Of a DNA stretch of 64,000 bases, positions 40,301 to 61,799 are shown piece by piece. The notes beneath the pieces are model-generated. The model was not told the DNA's origin, did no database searches, and worked only from the letters and a program-made list of their open reading frames with translations. The stretch is from Dromaius novaehollandiae. Taxonomy: Eukaryota > Chordata > Aves > Casuariiformes > Dromaiidae. Each line of letters starts with the position of its first letter. The first letter of the stretch is position 1. The DNA lies in contig NC_088099.1 of NCBI RefSeq assembly GCF_036370855.1, forward strand, positions 70,634,718-70,698,717, given 5' to 3'. A program made the translations under genes and the position numbers.

Positions 40301-42279
40301 GTTTTATTTTCTCCCTAAGCCATCTCCATTTTTGCTGTGCTTTCCTCGTCATTTCCCTCCAGCGTCTGCCCACACATGCTGTGGAGGAGAGAGAAGTAAC
40401 ACACAAAAACTCCACACAAACAACAATTACAGAATTAATACAGATTGGTATTTTTAGTATTCTAAGACTAAATTTTTAGCCTGGGTACCTTAAGCAGCAG
40501 TTATGTACCCTATCCTTTGAAAAAAGCTGTTTAAGTAACACAACATTCAGAAAATCTGTAACAAAGGATGTAAACCCTGAACTACCAACAACTAGGCTAC
40601 TGCCCCACATTATTTCACCTCCTCATTTTATAGGCACTGTAAGTAAGCCTAAAATAAACATGCAGCTCCACCATCTGTAGTCACATTCATGATTTCACCT
40701 AAATTAGAGAAAGCTATAGAATCTGATTTTTTCAAAACATTTTCATAACAAGCTGCAGACATTAATTATAAAAAATTACTTGGAAAGAAGAGTGAGATTC
40801 AGTACTCTCACTTAACAGAAGGAGAAATAGAGACAAAGGCAAAATTACTTTTTCAAGATTATACTTGTATTATTGATTTTTCAAGTCAATGGCAGAGTAC
40901 AATTACATTTCTACCATTCAGAGCCTTCTAGTTTCTAATCCTATGATCCTCTTTCAAAATTCTGTTAACACTACCAAATATCCATTTTCCATAATGGCTG
41001 TGAACACTACATTATTTGAAAACTCCACCCCAGGTATCAAACTGACCATTCAGATGACCGATGAAAAATTTACAGCCACATCAAACATCTGAATTCAAAT
41101 GACTTAAAATCAAGTTTGTGAATGGCAATGCTAAATTCAATGGCTTGAATCATAAAACAATTATTTCCTAATTATAAGATGTTGAAACAGGCTGCTAAAT
41201 CAGCCTCATTTAAATCCTGAGCTTCAGCATAGTATAAAAGATTGAACTTCAGTCTTGAGCTAAAGGGCGAAATGAAAACATAGTAAGTAGAGTGTGCCCC
41301 TCTGTTCTGTCCAGTAATCCTATCCCTAAATTTCACTCCCTGTTGTGCAGTGGGATTAGGCTAGGTTTAACAGACGCGTGCCTGACACGACTACAAAAAC
41401 AGTTTAAAAACTCCATTAAAGGCAACCATTTCTAGTTACTGCATTTCTATTGGTGTTACGATTAGGTGGAATAGCAAGTACATCAGAACCATCAAGGCTG
41501 GCTTCTCAGAAAAACCAGGAGGCTGAGAACACCTCAGAATATACTTGAGCAGGCAATAAATCATTAAATGATAGCTTTACATACTAAAACTTAAAGAATT
41601 GTAGATTAAGGCCTCACATTGCTTTACACTAATTAAAATACCACCACTCCTCAAAACCCACAAAAATAAGCAGCGAGATTTATTTAGACTGACATTACCA
41701 AAGCTACATGAGGTTATGCCTGCTGTAACTCATTAAATTTTTACCTCATCCACAAACCAAGCCAAAAGCTAGAACATTGTATTTCAGTGTAATGTAACAT
41801 TTGAGTATCTCCCACTTAAATCCCCACCCGAGTTTGACACTACTGGTTCTGTATTGCAGAGCTTTCAACATCAGTTTTTTAAAGAAAGATTTATGCTACA
41901 CTGTAATAATACACTATCATCTGTATTAATTTTCCAATTTCCCTTAATCAAGTACAAATGCATCTCCGAGTCTGAAGATTTAACTTCACTCTTACTAACT
42001 CAGCAATGAGCTGACTGTGTAAGTAAGGTCCCTGAAGTTGAGGCCTTCCATTTCAGTGCTGACATCTATGGTTTGAAGTGAAGTTACAGCAATCACTCTC
42101 AAGAGAGGAGCTTAACTTACACTATTTGAGAGTTAGGTGCCATAATTGTCACCTACACCATTTTCTGGTTTGGGTCCCCAGTGGTCAGGTGCAAGAAGTC
42201 AGCTAGCTGCCTTCAGGCCTTCCTGAAAAAGGAATTAGCATAGCTTCACAGACGTAGGAACCGAGAGTCACAGGCTTAC
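37301..42279. other. Gene-free DNA left of MRPL36
   Basis: No gene, RNA gene or clear transposon was recognised in this 5-kb stretch between a LINE relic and the 3' end of MRPL36. Open frames up to about 98 codons lack domain or splice support. It should hold distal DNA between MRPL36 and its next neighbour. Confidence 0.5.
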
Positions 42280-42299
42280 ACATACACACAAAGACTGAG

Positions 42300-42305
42300 T
42301 TTATT
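42300..42305 (-). terminator. MRPL36: MRPL36 polyadenylation signal
   Basis: TTTATT on the plus strand gives AATAAA on the minus strand, about 90 bases after the MRPL36 stop codon. The transcript should end near 42280. No stronger signal lies between it and the stop. Confidence 0.75.
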
Positions 42306-42395
42306 GCTTTTCCTTTCGAGGGCCTCGCAGGAGGTTTCCGGTTCGGCCCACCTCCAGGCACCCGAGGTAAATCGACCAGCAGGTCAAACGCGCGG

Positions 42396-42668
42396 CTACA
42401 TCTTCCGCTGCTTGTGCCGAGGGTTGGTCTTGCAGCACACGTAAAGCCGGCCCCGCCGGCGCACAATGAAGCAGTCCTTGCAGCGCCTCTTCAGCGACGT
42501 TTTCGTCTTCAGCCCCGCCAGGGGCAGCACGGCGGGCAGCGGCGGGCCGGCGAGCAGGGCCCGCGCCGCGGCGGCAGCGGCCGCCCAGCTCCACACCGGC
42601 GAGCAGAGGGGCGAGCGGAGCGGCCGGGTGGCGGCAGCAGCAGCGACTCGCGCCAGGAGAGACAGCAT
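42396..42668 (-). CDS. MRPL36: Mitochondrial ribosomal protein L36 (bL36m)
   Basis: This encodes a 90-residue nuclear-encoded protein of the large subunit of the mitochondrial ribosome. Residues 1 to about 50 are rich in alanine, leucine and arginine without acidic residues, as in a mitochondrial targeting sequence. Residues 51-90 are the bL36 domain and end in PRHKQRKM, the family signature. The zinc ligands are present with bacterial spacing: Cys63, Cys66, Cys79 and His85. The whole coding region is in one exon. The ATG at 42668 was chosen because a splice acceptor (CTTACAG on the minus strand, exon starting at 42677) lies nine bases upstream. The longer open frame reaching 42821 therefore runs through an intron. 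The gene is divergent from NDUFS6. Identification is strong. The exact presequence cleavage site is not visible. Confidence 0.95.
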   Translation of the reverse strand: MLSLLARVAAAAATRPLRSPLCSPVWSWAAAAAAARALLAGPPLPAVLPLAGLKTKTSLKRRCKDCFIVRRRGRLYVCCKTNPRHKQRKM

Positions 42669-42677
42669 GTTCCACGC

Positions 42678-42821
42678 CTGTAAGGGGACACGAGAGGACT
42701 GAGGGTGCCGTGCTGTGCCGTGCCGTGCCGTGCCGTGCCGTGCCGCCGCCGCCCCCTCCCCCCGAGCGGCGCGCGCCGCACGGCACCGAACCAGACCCCG
42801 GACCACTAACCAACACCTCAC
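42678..42821 (-). other. MRPL36: Predicted 5'UTR intron of MRPL36
   Basis: On the minus strand a GTGAGG donor starts at 42821 and a CCCCTTACAG acceptor ends at 42678, giving an intron of 144 bases just upstream of the start codon. A noncoding first exon is known for mammalian MRPL36. The acceptor is convincing. The donor is the best candidate but not certain. The intron contains the TGCCG repeat. Confidence 0.55.
42706..42745 (+). repeat. (TGCCG)8 pentanucleotide microsatellite
   Basis: There are eight tandem TGCCG units, seven perfect and the second reading TGCTG. The tract lies in the CpG island inside the predicted 5'UTR intron of MRPL36. Each unit has a CpG. It creates spurious Ala/Arg/His-rich open frames on both strands. 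Confidence 0.95.
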
Positions 42822-42878
42822 GCTCCTCCGTCCGTTAACGGCCGCAGCGCATGACCCCTATACCCAGGTCCGTCACCC

Positions 42879-42890
42879 CGCGCAGGCGCG
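42879..42890. promoter_or_regulatory. NRF-1-like site
   Basis: CGCGCAGGCGCG differs by one base from the palindromic NRF-1 consensus (YGCGCAYGCGCR). It is weaker than the site at 42943 and nearer to MRPL36. Confidence 0.45.
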
Positions 42891-42927
42891 CGGCTCGCTC
42901 CGAAGCAGGGGGCGAGGCCTGTTGGAA

Positions 42928-42934
42928 GGGCGGG
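42928..42934 (+). promoter_or_regulatory. Sp1/GC box
   Basis: GGGCGGG, a canonical GC box, lies 9 bases upstream of the NRF-1 palindrome and 56 bases before the NDUFS6 start codon. Confidence 0.6.
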
Positions 42935-42942
42935 TTAGCGGG

Positions 42943-42954
42943 TGCGCATGCGCG
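42943..42954. promoter_or_regulatory. Perfect NRF-1 palindrome
   Basis: TGCGCATGCGCG matches the NRF-1 consensus YGCGCAYGCGCR at 11 of 12 positions or better, including the whole central palindrome GCGCATGCGC. NRF-1 activates nuclear genes for mitochondrial proteins, which fits both flanking genes. In-frame ATGs at 42942 and 42948 fall here and are unlikely to be used for translation. Confidence 0.75.
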
Positions 42955-42972
42955 CTCCCGTCCGCGCGGCGT

Positions 42973-42978
42973 CACGTG
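42973..42978. promoter_or_regulatory. CACGTG E-box
   Basis: A palindromic E-box in the context GTCACGTGGT, 11 bases before the NDUFS6 start codon. It is a candidate USF/MYC/TFE-type site, probably near the transcription start or in the 5'UTR. Confidence 0.45.
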
Positions 42979-42989
42979 GTTGCCTCGAG

Positions 42990-54121
<11,132 letters not shown>

Positions 54122-54176
54122 AAGATCATCCCTGCACGCTTCTTGATTTCTGTTGAGATGTTAACATTTAACTATA

Positions 54177-54182
54177 AATAAA
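54177..54182 (+). terminator. NDUFS6: NDUFS6 polyadenylation signal
   Basis: AATAAA lies 56 bases after the stop codon, so the 3'UTR would be about 75-80 bases. Weaker distal signals may exist, but this is the first canonical one. Confidence 0.8.
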
Positions 54183-54199
54183 CAATATATTTAAAAGCC

Positions 54200-57100
54200 C
54201 AAGGTTAGCCATTGTGTTTAACTTAACTATGGAAAGTCCAGTCTATACATTTCTAAAGCCTAGCTTGTAAAGTATTTATGGGCTGAATGGTATCAAAATG
54301 TCTGCTTTGTACTTAATATGGTTTTCATGGAACAAATGTCTCATGCTGCTACTCTGTTTTTTTGGCAGACTTCTTGTGGGCTTGGAGTGACATTTGTCTG
54401 CAGCATCACTTTGGTTTGTAATAGGGTGGATTTGTATTCTTTTCAATGCTGAGTTAGATGTGAATGTTTGCTGGGGATTGATTATACTAGATGCTTGCCT
54501 TTTGACATTGTTCTACAGTGTTAATTTGTTCATTGCTTGGTATCTATATCTAGATTCAAAAACGGAAAGAAAGATGATGTGATAGTCAGCATTGCAGTAC
54601 TTACGGTTGTGTTTCCCAGAAGCAAAACTGTCATCCCTGAATTAATTAGCTACACTTCCTATACCATACAAAAAAAATACAGTGACTCAGAATGGGACTC
54701 AGTGAGCAGGGGAGCTACCAAAGCTGATGCACATGAAGAGTGAGGACAGAGGCATTTGTTCTCCAGCAGAAAGAATTAAAGTGTAGATGTCTGATTCATC
54801 TTGAGATTCATGGCCTTGAAACCTCTTTTGGAATTAGTCTTGTAAGACTCGGGAAAGTAAGGATCATTCATTATAGGTAACCTCTTTTGCTCTTCTAATA
54901 CAGATAGTCTGACAACTAGAGCATCCACCTGTGTGTAACACCACCTAGCCTGTATAAAGCTGGTTGAAGGACATCATCTACCTTCTTGCTTAATTTCACT
55001 TATGTAATCACAATATAAGCATGGCTCTCAATCAGGACATGGGTATGGAAGAGGAGGTTCTCGGCTTTGGTCTTTGCTCCAGAGGGAGCTTTAATCTGTT
55101 GTCAGTAAGTGCTTTTTTAAGCAGTAATGATGGTACCTTGTCTAAGGCAATAATTACTGCTTGGCTGAAGTTTAACAGGGCAAGATTCTAAACTTGCTGT
55201 ATATATTGCTTTAGTTAAATTGATTTAACTGTATCAAACTGAACCAAATTAGGTGTGCTTATAGCTACTTAATTTTCTTGTGTAAATTTATAGGTGAAGT
55301 TGAACTAAAATAATCAGGCTTAAAGCAAGGTCTGAACTATCTGTAGAAGCTGTGTGTTTTGAGGCTGTTGCTGCAATTGCTCATGTGCATGTACACTCCT
55401 CCTCCTTTTTTTCATTCATTCCACTCTCTGTGAGAGACTAACCTCTCTATCTGTTCTCCTATTTCTTCCTTCCATCTGGTTTCTCCTTTCCATTTCTGCT
55501 GGCCTTCAATTCATTCTTTGAAATGATCTAGGATTAAGAAGTAGTATGAGTTATGCATTGTAAATTCAGTTTAGGTTACTGAGCACTGACGTTTCTGTGA
55601 ACCGGCATCTGATTCATGCTAGATGACTGTTATGATCATAGTACAAAATAATTACTTGAACTTGCAGTTTCTATCTTTAAACATAAAGTTGTTCACTCAG
55701 GAGTCTTGACTTTCTACCAGTTTGCATAGCATCTTAGCTGACACTGTTCTCTCACAGTGTTACTATCTCTGCAAAGAGGCCAGAAACATGTAAGTAGTCA
55801 CATGTTGTCATCTTCTTTGGTCCTTTAATTTTCTTATAAATAATACATCTGCTTGGATCACTGCTGCTCATAATAAATTAACAATATTTAAATTAGTGCT
55901 GCATCTGTTGAAGACCCTGTCAAATCCCACCCCACTCGTCTCAGCTGTGGAATGCTGTTCTTGGATATTCTCTCTGAAGTACTTGTGATATGTAGAGCTG
56001 TTGACACTGGTGAAGCAAAGATGGTTTCTCTACTTCATTGTTTGGTGATCTTCATAGGAAAACTCTAGACATGGCTACTTACTGTTTCCTGTGTGCTAAG
56101 CTCATATGCTTAACTGTGGTGGCTGTGTATCTGAAGCTTTGCCTGAAAGGACTTTGAGCCACACCATCCACATACCTGTGGAAAAGCCGATGCTGATCTG
56201 TAGGAAAAAGAAGTGAGGAAAGCAGAAGCTCTTATTGTGGTTGTCACAAGCAAAGATATGTGAAAATAGGTGTATGAACACATCCATTCCTAGAACTCAT
56301 AAGTATCAAAGCAGCATTACAGTCAACAAATTCAGACTGGAAAGTGATATGGAATAAAATTTTCAGGCTTAGATACTATCAGTTACTCCGTTTTTCACAA
56401 TCATTTGTGCCAGGCTGGGACCATAGTCTTACTCCAGTTACTGAAGTAAAACCTGTAGGTTATACTCAGTCATGGTGGAAATACGAAGTATTCTACGTGC
56501 GTGTGTAGTTAGTCTTAACAACTGTGTCTTGTCCTCTGTCTTCACCAAAAAAAAAAAAAAAAAGGCTATCTGATTTTAATAACTGCTTTGTTAAGGCTTT
56601 GCTTGGTGAAAACCATAATGTATTTAAACTTCCAAAACATATATATATATTATCTATCCTTTTCCCCATATCATTTAGTAGTTCTCTATTAACTAATAAA
56701 AATAAAATGAATCTGCAAGCCAAATCTTTTTACTCACAAGAGCACAAAGCATGAGCATGTCTACCTATGGCGTAATATGCAAGTGCACCTTCTTAAAGCC
56801 TGTTTCAATCATATGGCATCTAAATGTGCTCTGATAGTTGCTTTTGTGGCAGGGTCTTCAAAATCAGGAGACAGTGTCTCTCTTTTGTACACTCTGACCT
56901 GCCACTAATGCTTTAACCTTTTCTATAGTATTATCACAAGTATTGAATAAAATACAACATACTCTAATAACAATAGCAATGTTTGGTTCTCTGATGTCTA
57001 CACTGCCAGCATTCTTTGGTGTGTTCTCCACCATCAGCCTATGTTGATTGAGAGTAATTAAATCTTTCTGTGGTGTTCTCTGAGTATGTAGCCTAAACTT

Positions 57101-59469
57101 AAAGCCATTTAAGATTTTTTTTTCTGGCCATATAAGTTCTTCAAAACTTGGCCTTCTATAGAAAATGTCAGTTGCAAGAAAATGTTGAGTAGGGTGGTCC
57201 TTCATATCCAGGAAGTAATTGTTGATGAAGGGAAGGAAGAAAAAACTGATTAAGTAGTTGATTAGAATTAGGCAAGTACTTTAATCTTTAGACTGTGGAG
57301 TGCTTTCTGGAAGCTTTCCCACTTTACAAATAAAAAAACCCCCTATTTCTCAGGTGGTAGCTGTGAAAGGAAATCTGAAATGTGATTGAAATACTAAAAA
57401 TGGATCTGTAAATGAGTTGGGGTACCAGTGACTGTTGTGGATCCCTAAACTGTGATACAGAATGAGATTACTAGCCTTTAAACACCTCTTTCTTATCTTT
57501 AGCGGAGAAGGTTAGGTTATATTAAGAAACTTTGAGGCAACATTATGATAGTAGTTCTAAATCTTACTCTATTAAGTAACATTGTCCTGAATTCTGTGAC
57601 CTGAAACATTAGGGAAAGGGAACTCATTTTTGGTGCTTTTTGGTAAACAACTATAAGAGTTTCATAAGTGCTTTGAGCGGGCAGTGAGACTGAAAAAAGT
57701 GTGTGTTTGGCGACCTATGAGTAAATATGGGATGCACATCAGGTATGTATCAAGGATGGATATTTTGGTTAATATAAGTTTGCCTTTAAGTTATCCCTGT
57801 TGTGTAATGAAGGCACAAGGGCAGTACAGCAGTGTGATTGAGGAGTGGGATCCATCTGACATAACTGTAATCTGGAGTACTTGGGCTGGGGAAGCTGGAC
57901 ACCAAAAATGAAAGTATATCACAGAGAAAAAGGTTTTCTTCAAAAAGCATATTGTGTTTGACAGTGATCCCACTGCTGTCCAGTGCACCACAGCCCCTTG
58001 GGGAAGAAAGGTGGCATGGACAGATTTACAAGGAGGCATTGTAAGGGCTGAAGTTGCCATGGGTGGCAGACAGTTTCTAGCAGTTGTCCTCTTGATTGGC
58101 TCCAGAGCTGTAATCTCATTGGCTGCAGCCTCCTGCAAAAGCCCCCTGTGGAGCAGCACATCTGGAGTGAGACCTGGACCTGCTCTGAGGTTGCCTTGTT
58201 TGTGCCAATCCTGAAAAACAAGCCGAGTGATGTGCAGAGGAGGGATGCAGGGGCTAATGCTTGTGTATACTGTCATATTAGGCATTCACAGCTATGAGGA
58301 TCGGAAATGAACCTACTGCCTGTATACCCCTAGGAGAAGATTCTTGCCAAATATCATTGATGTGTTAATTGATTTCTAAACTTTAAGTTTATTTTGATCC
58401 TTGTTTCTTCTGCACAGATAAATTTCTAGGGACTTGTGTGTGTGTGAGGGGGTGTTTCTTGGACTCAAGTGCCTATGAGTCAGATCTGATGAACTCTGAT
58501 ACTTTCAAATTAGGTAACAATTTTCCTAAATTCCTGGGTGGGAGTTGAAGTTGGCCCTATTTATATTTTAGGGAAGAAAGGCAGGCAGGGCGCTTGAGTT
58601 TTTAGGAAGGAACAGTATTTGTGCTGGATGTTTTTACTCCCAGCAGCCCTTGGCAGAAAGACTGCTGACGTTATCTGTACAGATAGGGTGCGTTGTGATG
58701 TCCAGACTTGTGGCTCTCCAGTTATTAAGACTAGAGGTCAAGCCAGAACATGTTCTTGGATTTATTTTGCTTGGCGTGTGCTCCTAGATCACCTTCTGGT
58801 AACCAAAGAAAAGAAGTGTAGAATCAGGAGAAAGAATGGGACTAAGGTACAACTGGGTCTTGCAATGATACGGGGTCCAGGCAAGGCTTTGACACACAAC
58901 CTGACTTTGGAGTTTGGGAAAGTTCCCAAGCAACATGGCTGAGATGTATCCGTACAGGACTGGTTCCTAGATCAAAGCAATTGCTAATGGCAACATAGGC
59001 AGAAATGGCAGTGATTTGTCTGCATGTAATAAAGCTGTGCCAATGAAATACTGTTCAGCTTATTTTTATGTGACCGGGGGAAAGGGTGGATAGTGAGGTG
59101 GCAAAGTTTCCTAATCAATTTATTTGTGATGGTAAAGAGGAAGTTAGACTGCGATGAATTACCAAAGGAGTTACCATAAAGAATTACCATAAAACTGGGC
59201 AAAAACCGAAACAAAACAGAAAACAAACAAAAAAACAGCAAAGGAAATGTGACATAAATAAACATTGTGATGCATGTAAGTAAACACAGTCTTAGCTTCA
59301 CACATAAAATTCATCTTTGAGCTGAATCACACCAAAGTGAGACCTTAGGACTCAGTGTTTCCATATTATTATTAGGTATATCTCAACATTATTATGTATA
59401 TCTCAGTATTTCCATATTATTAGTATTTCCATAAAAAACATCAGCTCAAAGCTCAGCAGTCAAAAAAGC
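54200..59469. other. Gene-free DNA downstream of NDUFS6
   Basis: No gene can be supported. Open frames such as 57791-58285 (minus, 164 codons) have no recognisable domain and overlap an opposite frame. A 17-base A run lies at 56547-56563. Synteny with mammals would place IRX4 further right, but no IRX4 exon or homeobox was found in the window. Confidence 0.5.
59355..59435 (+). repeat. AT-rich imperfect short repeats
   Basis: TTTCCATATTATTA occurs at about 59359 and 59412, with two copies of TATGTATATCTCA/AGGTATATCTCA between them and a further TATTTCCATA after. It is a small local reduplication. Confidence 0.6.
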
Positions 59470-59880
59470 AAATCTATATTAGGAATTATTAGGAAAGGAT
59501 TTGAGAGTGAAACAGAAAACAGTTTGCTTAAACTAATTGTTTGTCCCCACCTTGTATTTTCTGTACAGTTCTGGTCCTCCTATTTCAAAAAAGATGAATT
59601 AGAATGGGAAAAGGCTTAGAAAAGGGGGAAAAAAGATAAGGGTATTGGCAGCTTTTGTACAGGAAAGGACTGAGTAGAATGGGACTCTTTAGTCTCCTGG
59701 AGTTATGATAGAGATATACAAAATCTTGAACGGTATGGAAAAGTGGGATCAGGATTAATTTTAAAGGCCAAACTCTAAATCCTTGCCTAAATCTGATTCT
59801 TTTGGGAGAATTTAGTCAGATTAAAAAAAAAATTTTGGTAAGGAAATTTTACTTGATTGCTCTAGAGGCAGGACTGATCG
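59470..59880 (+). repeat. Old L2/CR1-like LINE 3' fragment
   Basis: The blocks 'taggaattattaggaaagg' (59479), 'cagttctggtcctcc' with 'tcaaaaaagatgaattagaa' (59566-59604), 'ggaaaggactgagtagaatgggactctttag' (59662) and 'gagatatacaaaatcttgaa' (59711) follow the known order of L2/CR1-type 3' ends. It is broken and non-coding. Confidence 0.6.
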
Positions 59881-60229
59881 AGGACACGCTGAGTAAAAAC
59901 TTATGCCCCTGTTCAGAGGATAGCTAAAAGAGCTATAAATGAGCAGTACATATATTGTGAAAGGCTGAAGGAAAATCAAGAAAATAAAAAGGGAAACAGG
60001 AGACCTATAATGAGCATCAATAAGGCAAATAAGAACAATTGAAATATTTTAGGATTGGAAAGAATGCCAACAGAAGAATTAGTTTATTGCGGGAGGGATG
60101 TGGTAATATTGTCAGTAGTGATCTAAAAAGACAGAAGAATTGAAAGATGTATCTGTTATATTATGTAATTGTATCATAGGAAGTCAACAAAATAATTTCC
60201 AATACTAGACACTCAAGGGGTTGCTCTTT

Positions 60230-61799
60230 AGTAGCTGCTAAATTTAGACATTTTTAAATTGGCATGTCCAGATAATTAGTTTCAACAGAGCTGTCCAATG
60301 AGCTTCCTGGATCATTTATGTTGATTTTTTGATAAGCTCTGAAATACTGGAGAAAGAAGACAAAAACCGGCTAATGTGCCAACGTTCAAAAAGGGTAAAA
60401 GGCATGACCTGGATAATTATGTGTCTGTCAGCTTGATGTCACTTCTGGGCAAAATAATAAGGGACCCAATTAATAATGAATTAAAGAAGTGTTGTATAAT
60501 TAGTGCCAATCAACATGAGTTACAGGAAAACCAGACCATGCCAAGCTGGCTTGGTGTGTTTTTGATGAAATTAGTAGTAGTAGTTGATAAAGCTAAAAGT
60601 TTTAATGTAATATACTTGGATTTCTGTGAAGAATAGACTCTAGTACTCCCTGAGATTTTGATTCAGAAGCAGAAGTCTTGTGAAATCAAGCAGCTATGAT
60701 TTACATGTATTACATGTATTAAAGGGTAGCTAATTCTTAGGCGTCAAAATGTCAGCGTAAAATGAGAATTCTCACTGAAAGGATACATTTCTGTTGCACT
60801 CTTGGTGGCTTGCTTTCTCAACCTGATGGCACTTAACTTAGCAGCATCCAGAAGAAACCCGTGATAGTTACTGCTGATTTGCTGAGGATTTGAAAGGGTG
60901 AAGGATTGGTATTTACCAAGGCGTCAATCCTCTTCCTCAAGAAAGAGGATTAAGCAGTGATGCTGCTGACTGCCACTTACCCAAAGCTGGCACAAAGCTG
61001 AAGGTTTCGGTACAATGGAATGCAGAGAACAAATAAAATGCAATCTGTATTTGTAGAAAAAGATATATTCTGTGCAGGGAAGACTGTAACAACCTGAGTT
61101 ACTTTTTTAACTTGTGAGCTGTAACCTTAATGGCTTCAGGTAACATGAAACATTTACTGTTACATTGTACAGGGGGTTTTCACAGATAACCAGATACCTA
61201 TAATTTTTCAGGTCAATTCTTTGTCTTAAATAAATTTTGTGAACTTTGCAGGAATAAATAGAGATGTCCTGAGGAGGCATATGCTTCTGAATTCGGTGTT
61301 AGCATGTTTATCACTTGAACACTGTGTCCAGTTTGAGGTCTACAGTTAATTAGTTAACGTGGATAAATTAGAGAAGGTTCAGAGAAAGCCACGACACTAA
61401 TTAGAAGACTAGAAAATGTGTTGTGTAATCAAAAATTTAACAAGCTTCATCTCTGCACTCCCTCATAGATGAGGTTAAGGGATGACTTGATCAGGGTCTA
61501 CCAGTACAAATCTGGGAAGAAAACTTTGGTAATGGGCTCTGTCGTTTAGCTAAAAATGATAACATCTTGTGGCTGGGAGCTACAATCAGCAAATTTAGGC
61601 CAGGAAAAAGGAGGCTTTGCAGTGAGTGTCATGTATCAAGGACTGCAGTAGATTCTGCAGCGTTGCTGACTCTATTTTTAAGGCTGGTATAATTTTCCAA
61701 ACCATGATTTAATTGAAAGAAGGATGTAACCTAGAGATGATTATGGGCTATGTTATAAAGGTAATTAGTTCATTGCAGTGGTCCTTTCTCAATCTATAG
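60230..61799 (+). pseudogene. Ancient CR1-like LINE relic with RT core and 3' end
   Basis: Positions 60376-60636 read PTFKKGKRHDLDNYVSVSLM, then a degraded LLGKII block and end in NVIYLDFCEE. They keep the order of the RT blocks VPIFKKGKK, NYRPVSL, GKI and YLDFSKAFD, but the QHGFTKGKSC block is decayed to QHELQENQT. The 3' part (61310-61799) includes 'actgtgtccagtttgaggt', 'gagaaggttcagagaaagccacgac', 'ggttaagggatgacttgatcag' and a final 'gcagtggtcctttctcaatctatag', the usual 3' end of old amniote CR1. Many stops and indels show that it is long dead. The piece 59900-60230 may be an upstream part. Confidence 0.65.

Larger units (their letters stand above)
42830..42989. promoter_or_regulatory. 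Bidirectional promoter of MRPL36 and NDUFS6
   Basis: This is the core of a CpG island that spans roughly 42400-43340. It lies between the putative first exon of MRPL36 and the NDUFS6 start codon. There is no TATA box in the usual place. It holds NRF-1, Sp1, E-box and YY1-type sites, a set typical of housekeeping genes for mitochondrial proteins. Transcription starts are not visible in sequence, so the limits are approximate. Confidence 0.8.

Noticed and set aside
42301..42816. 171-codon minus-strand frame overlapping MRPL36
   Set aside because: It is a different frame from the bL36 domain and results from GC-rich, stop-poor CpG island sequence and the TGCCG repeat.
42669..42821. N-terminal extension of MRPL36 to an upstream ATG
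   Set aside because: The extension crosses a convincing splice acceptor and encodes the microsatellite. The ATG there overlaps the likely donor site.
42942..42989. Upstream in-frame starts of NDUFS6 (42942, 42948)
   Set aside because: They lie within the NRF-1 palindrome and would add 16 residues not seen in the family. The ATG at 42990 has better context.
57791..58285. 164-codon minus-strand frame
   Set aside because: No domain, splice context or family match. It overlaps frames on both strands in a GC-balanced stretch.
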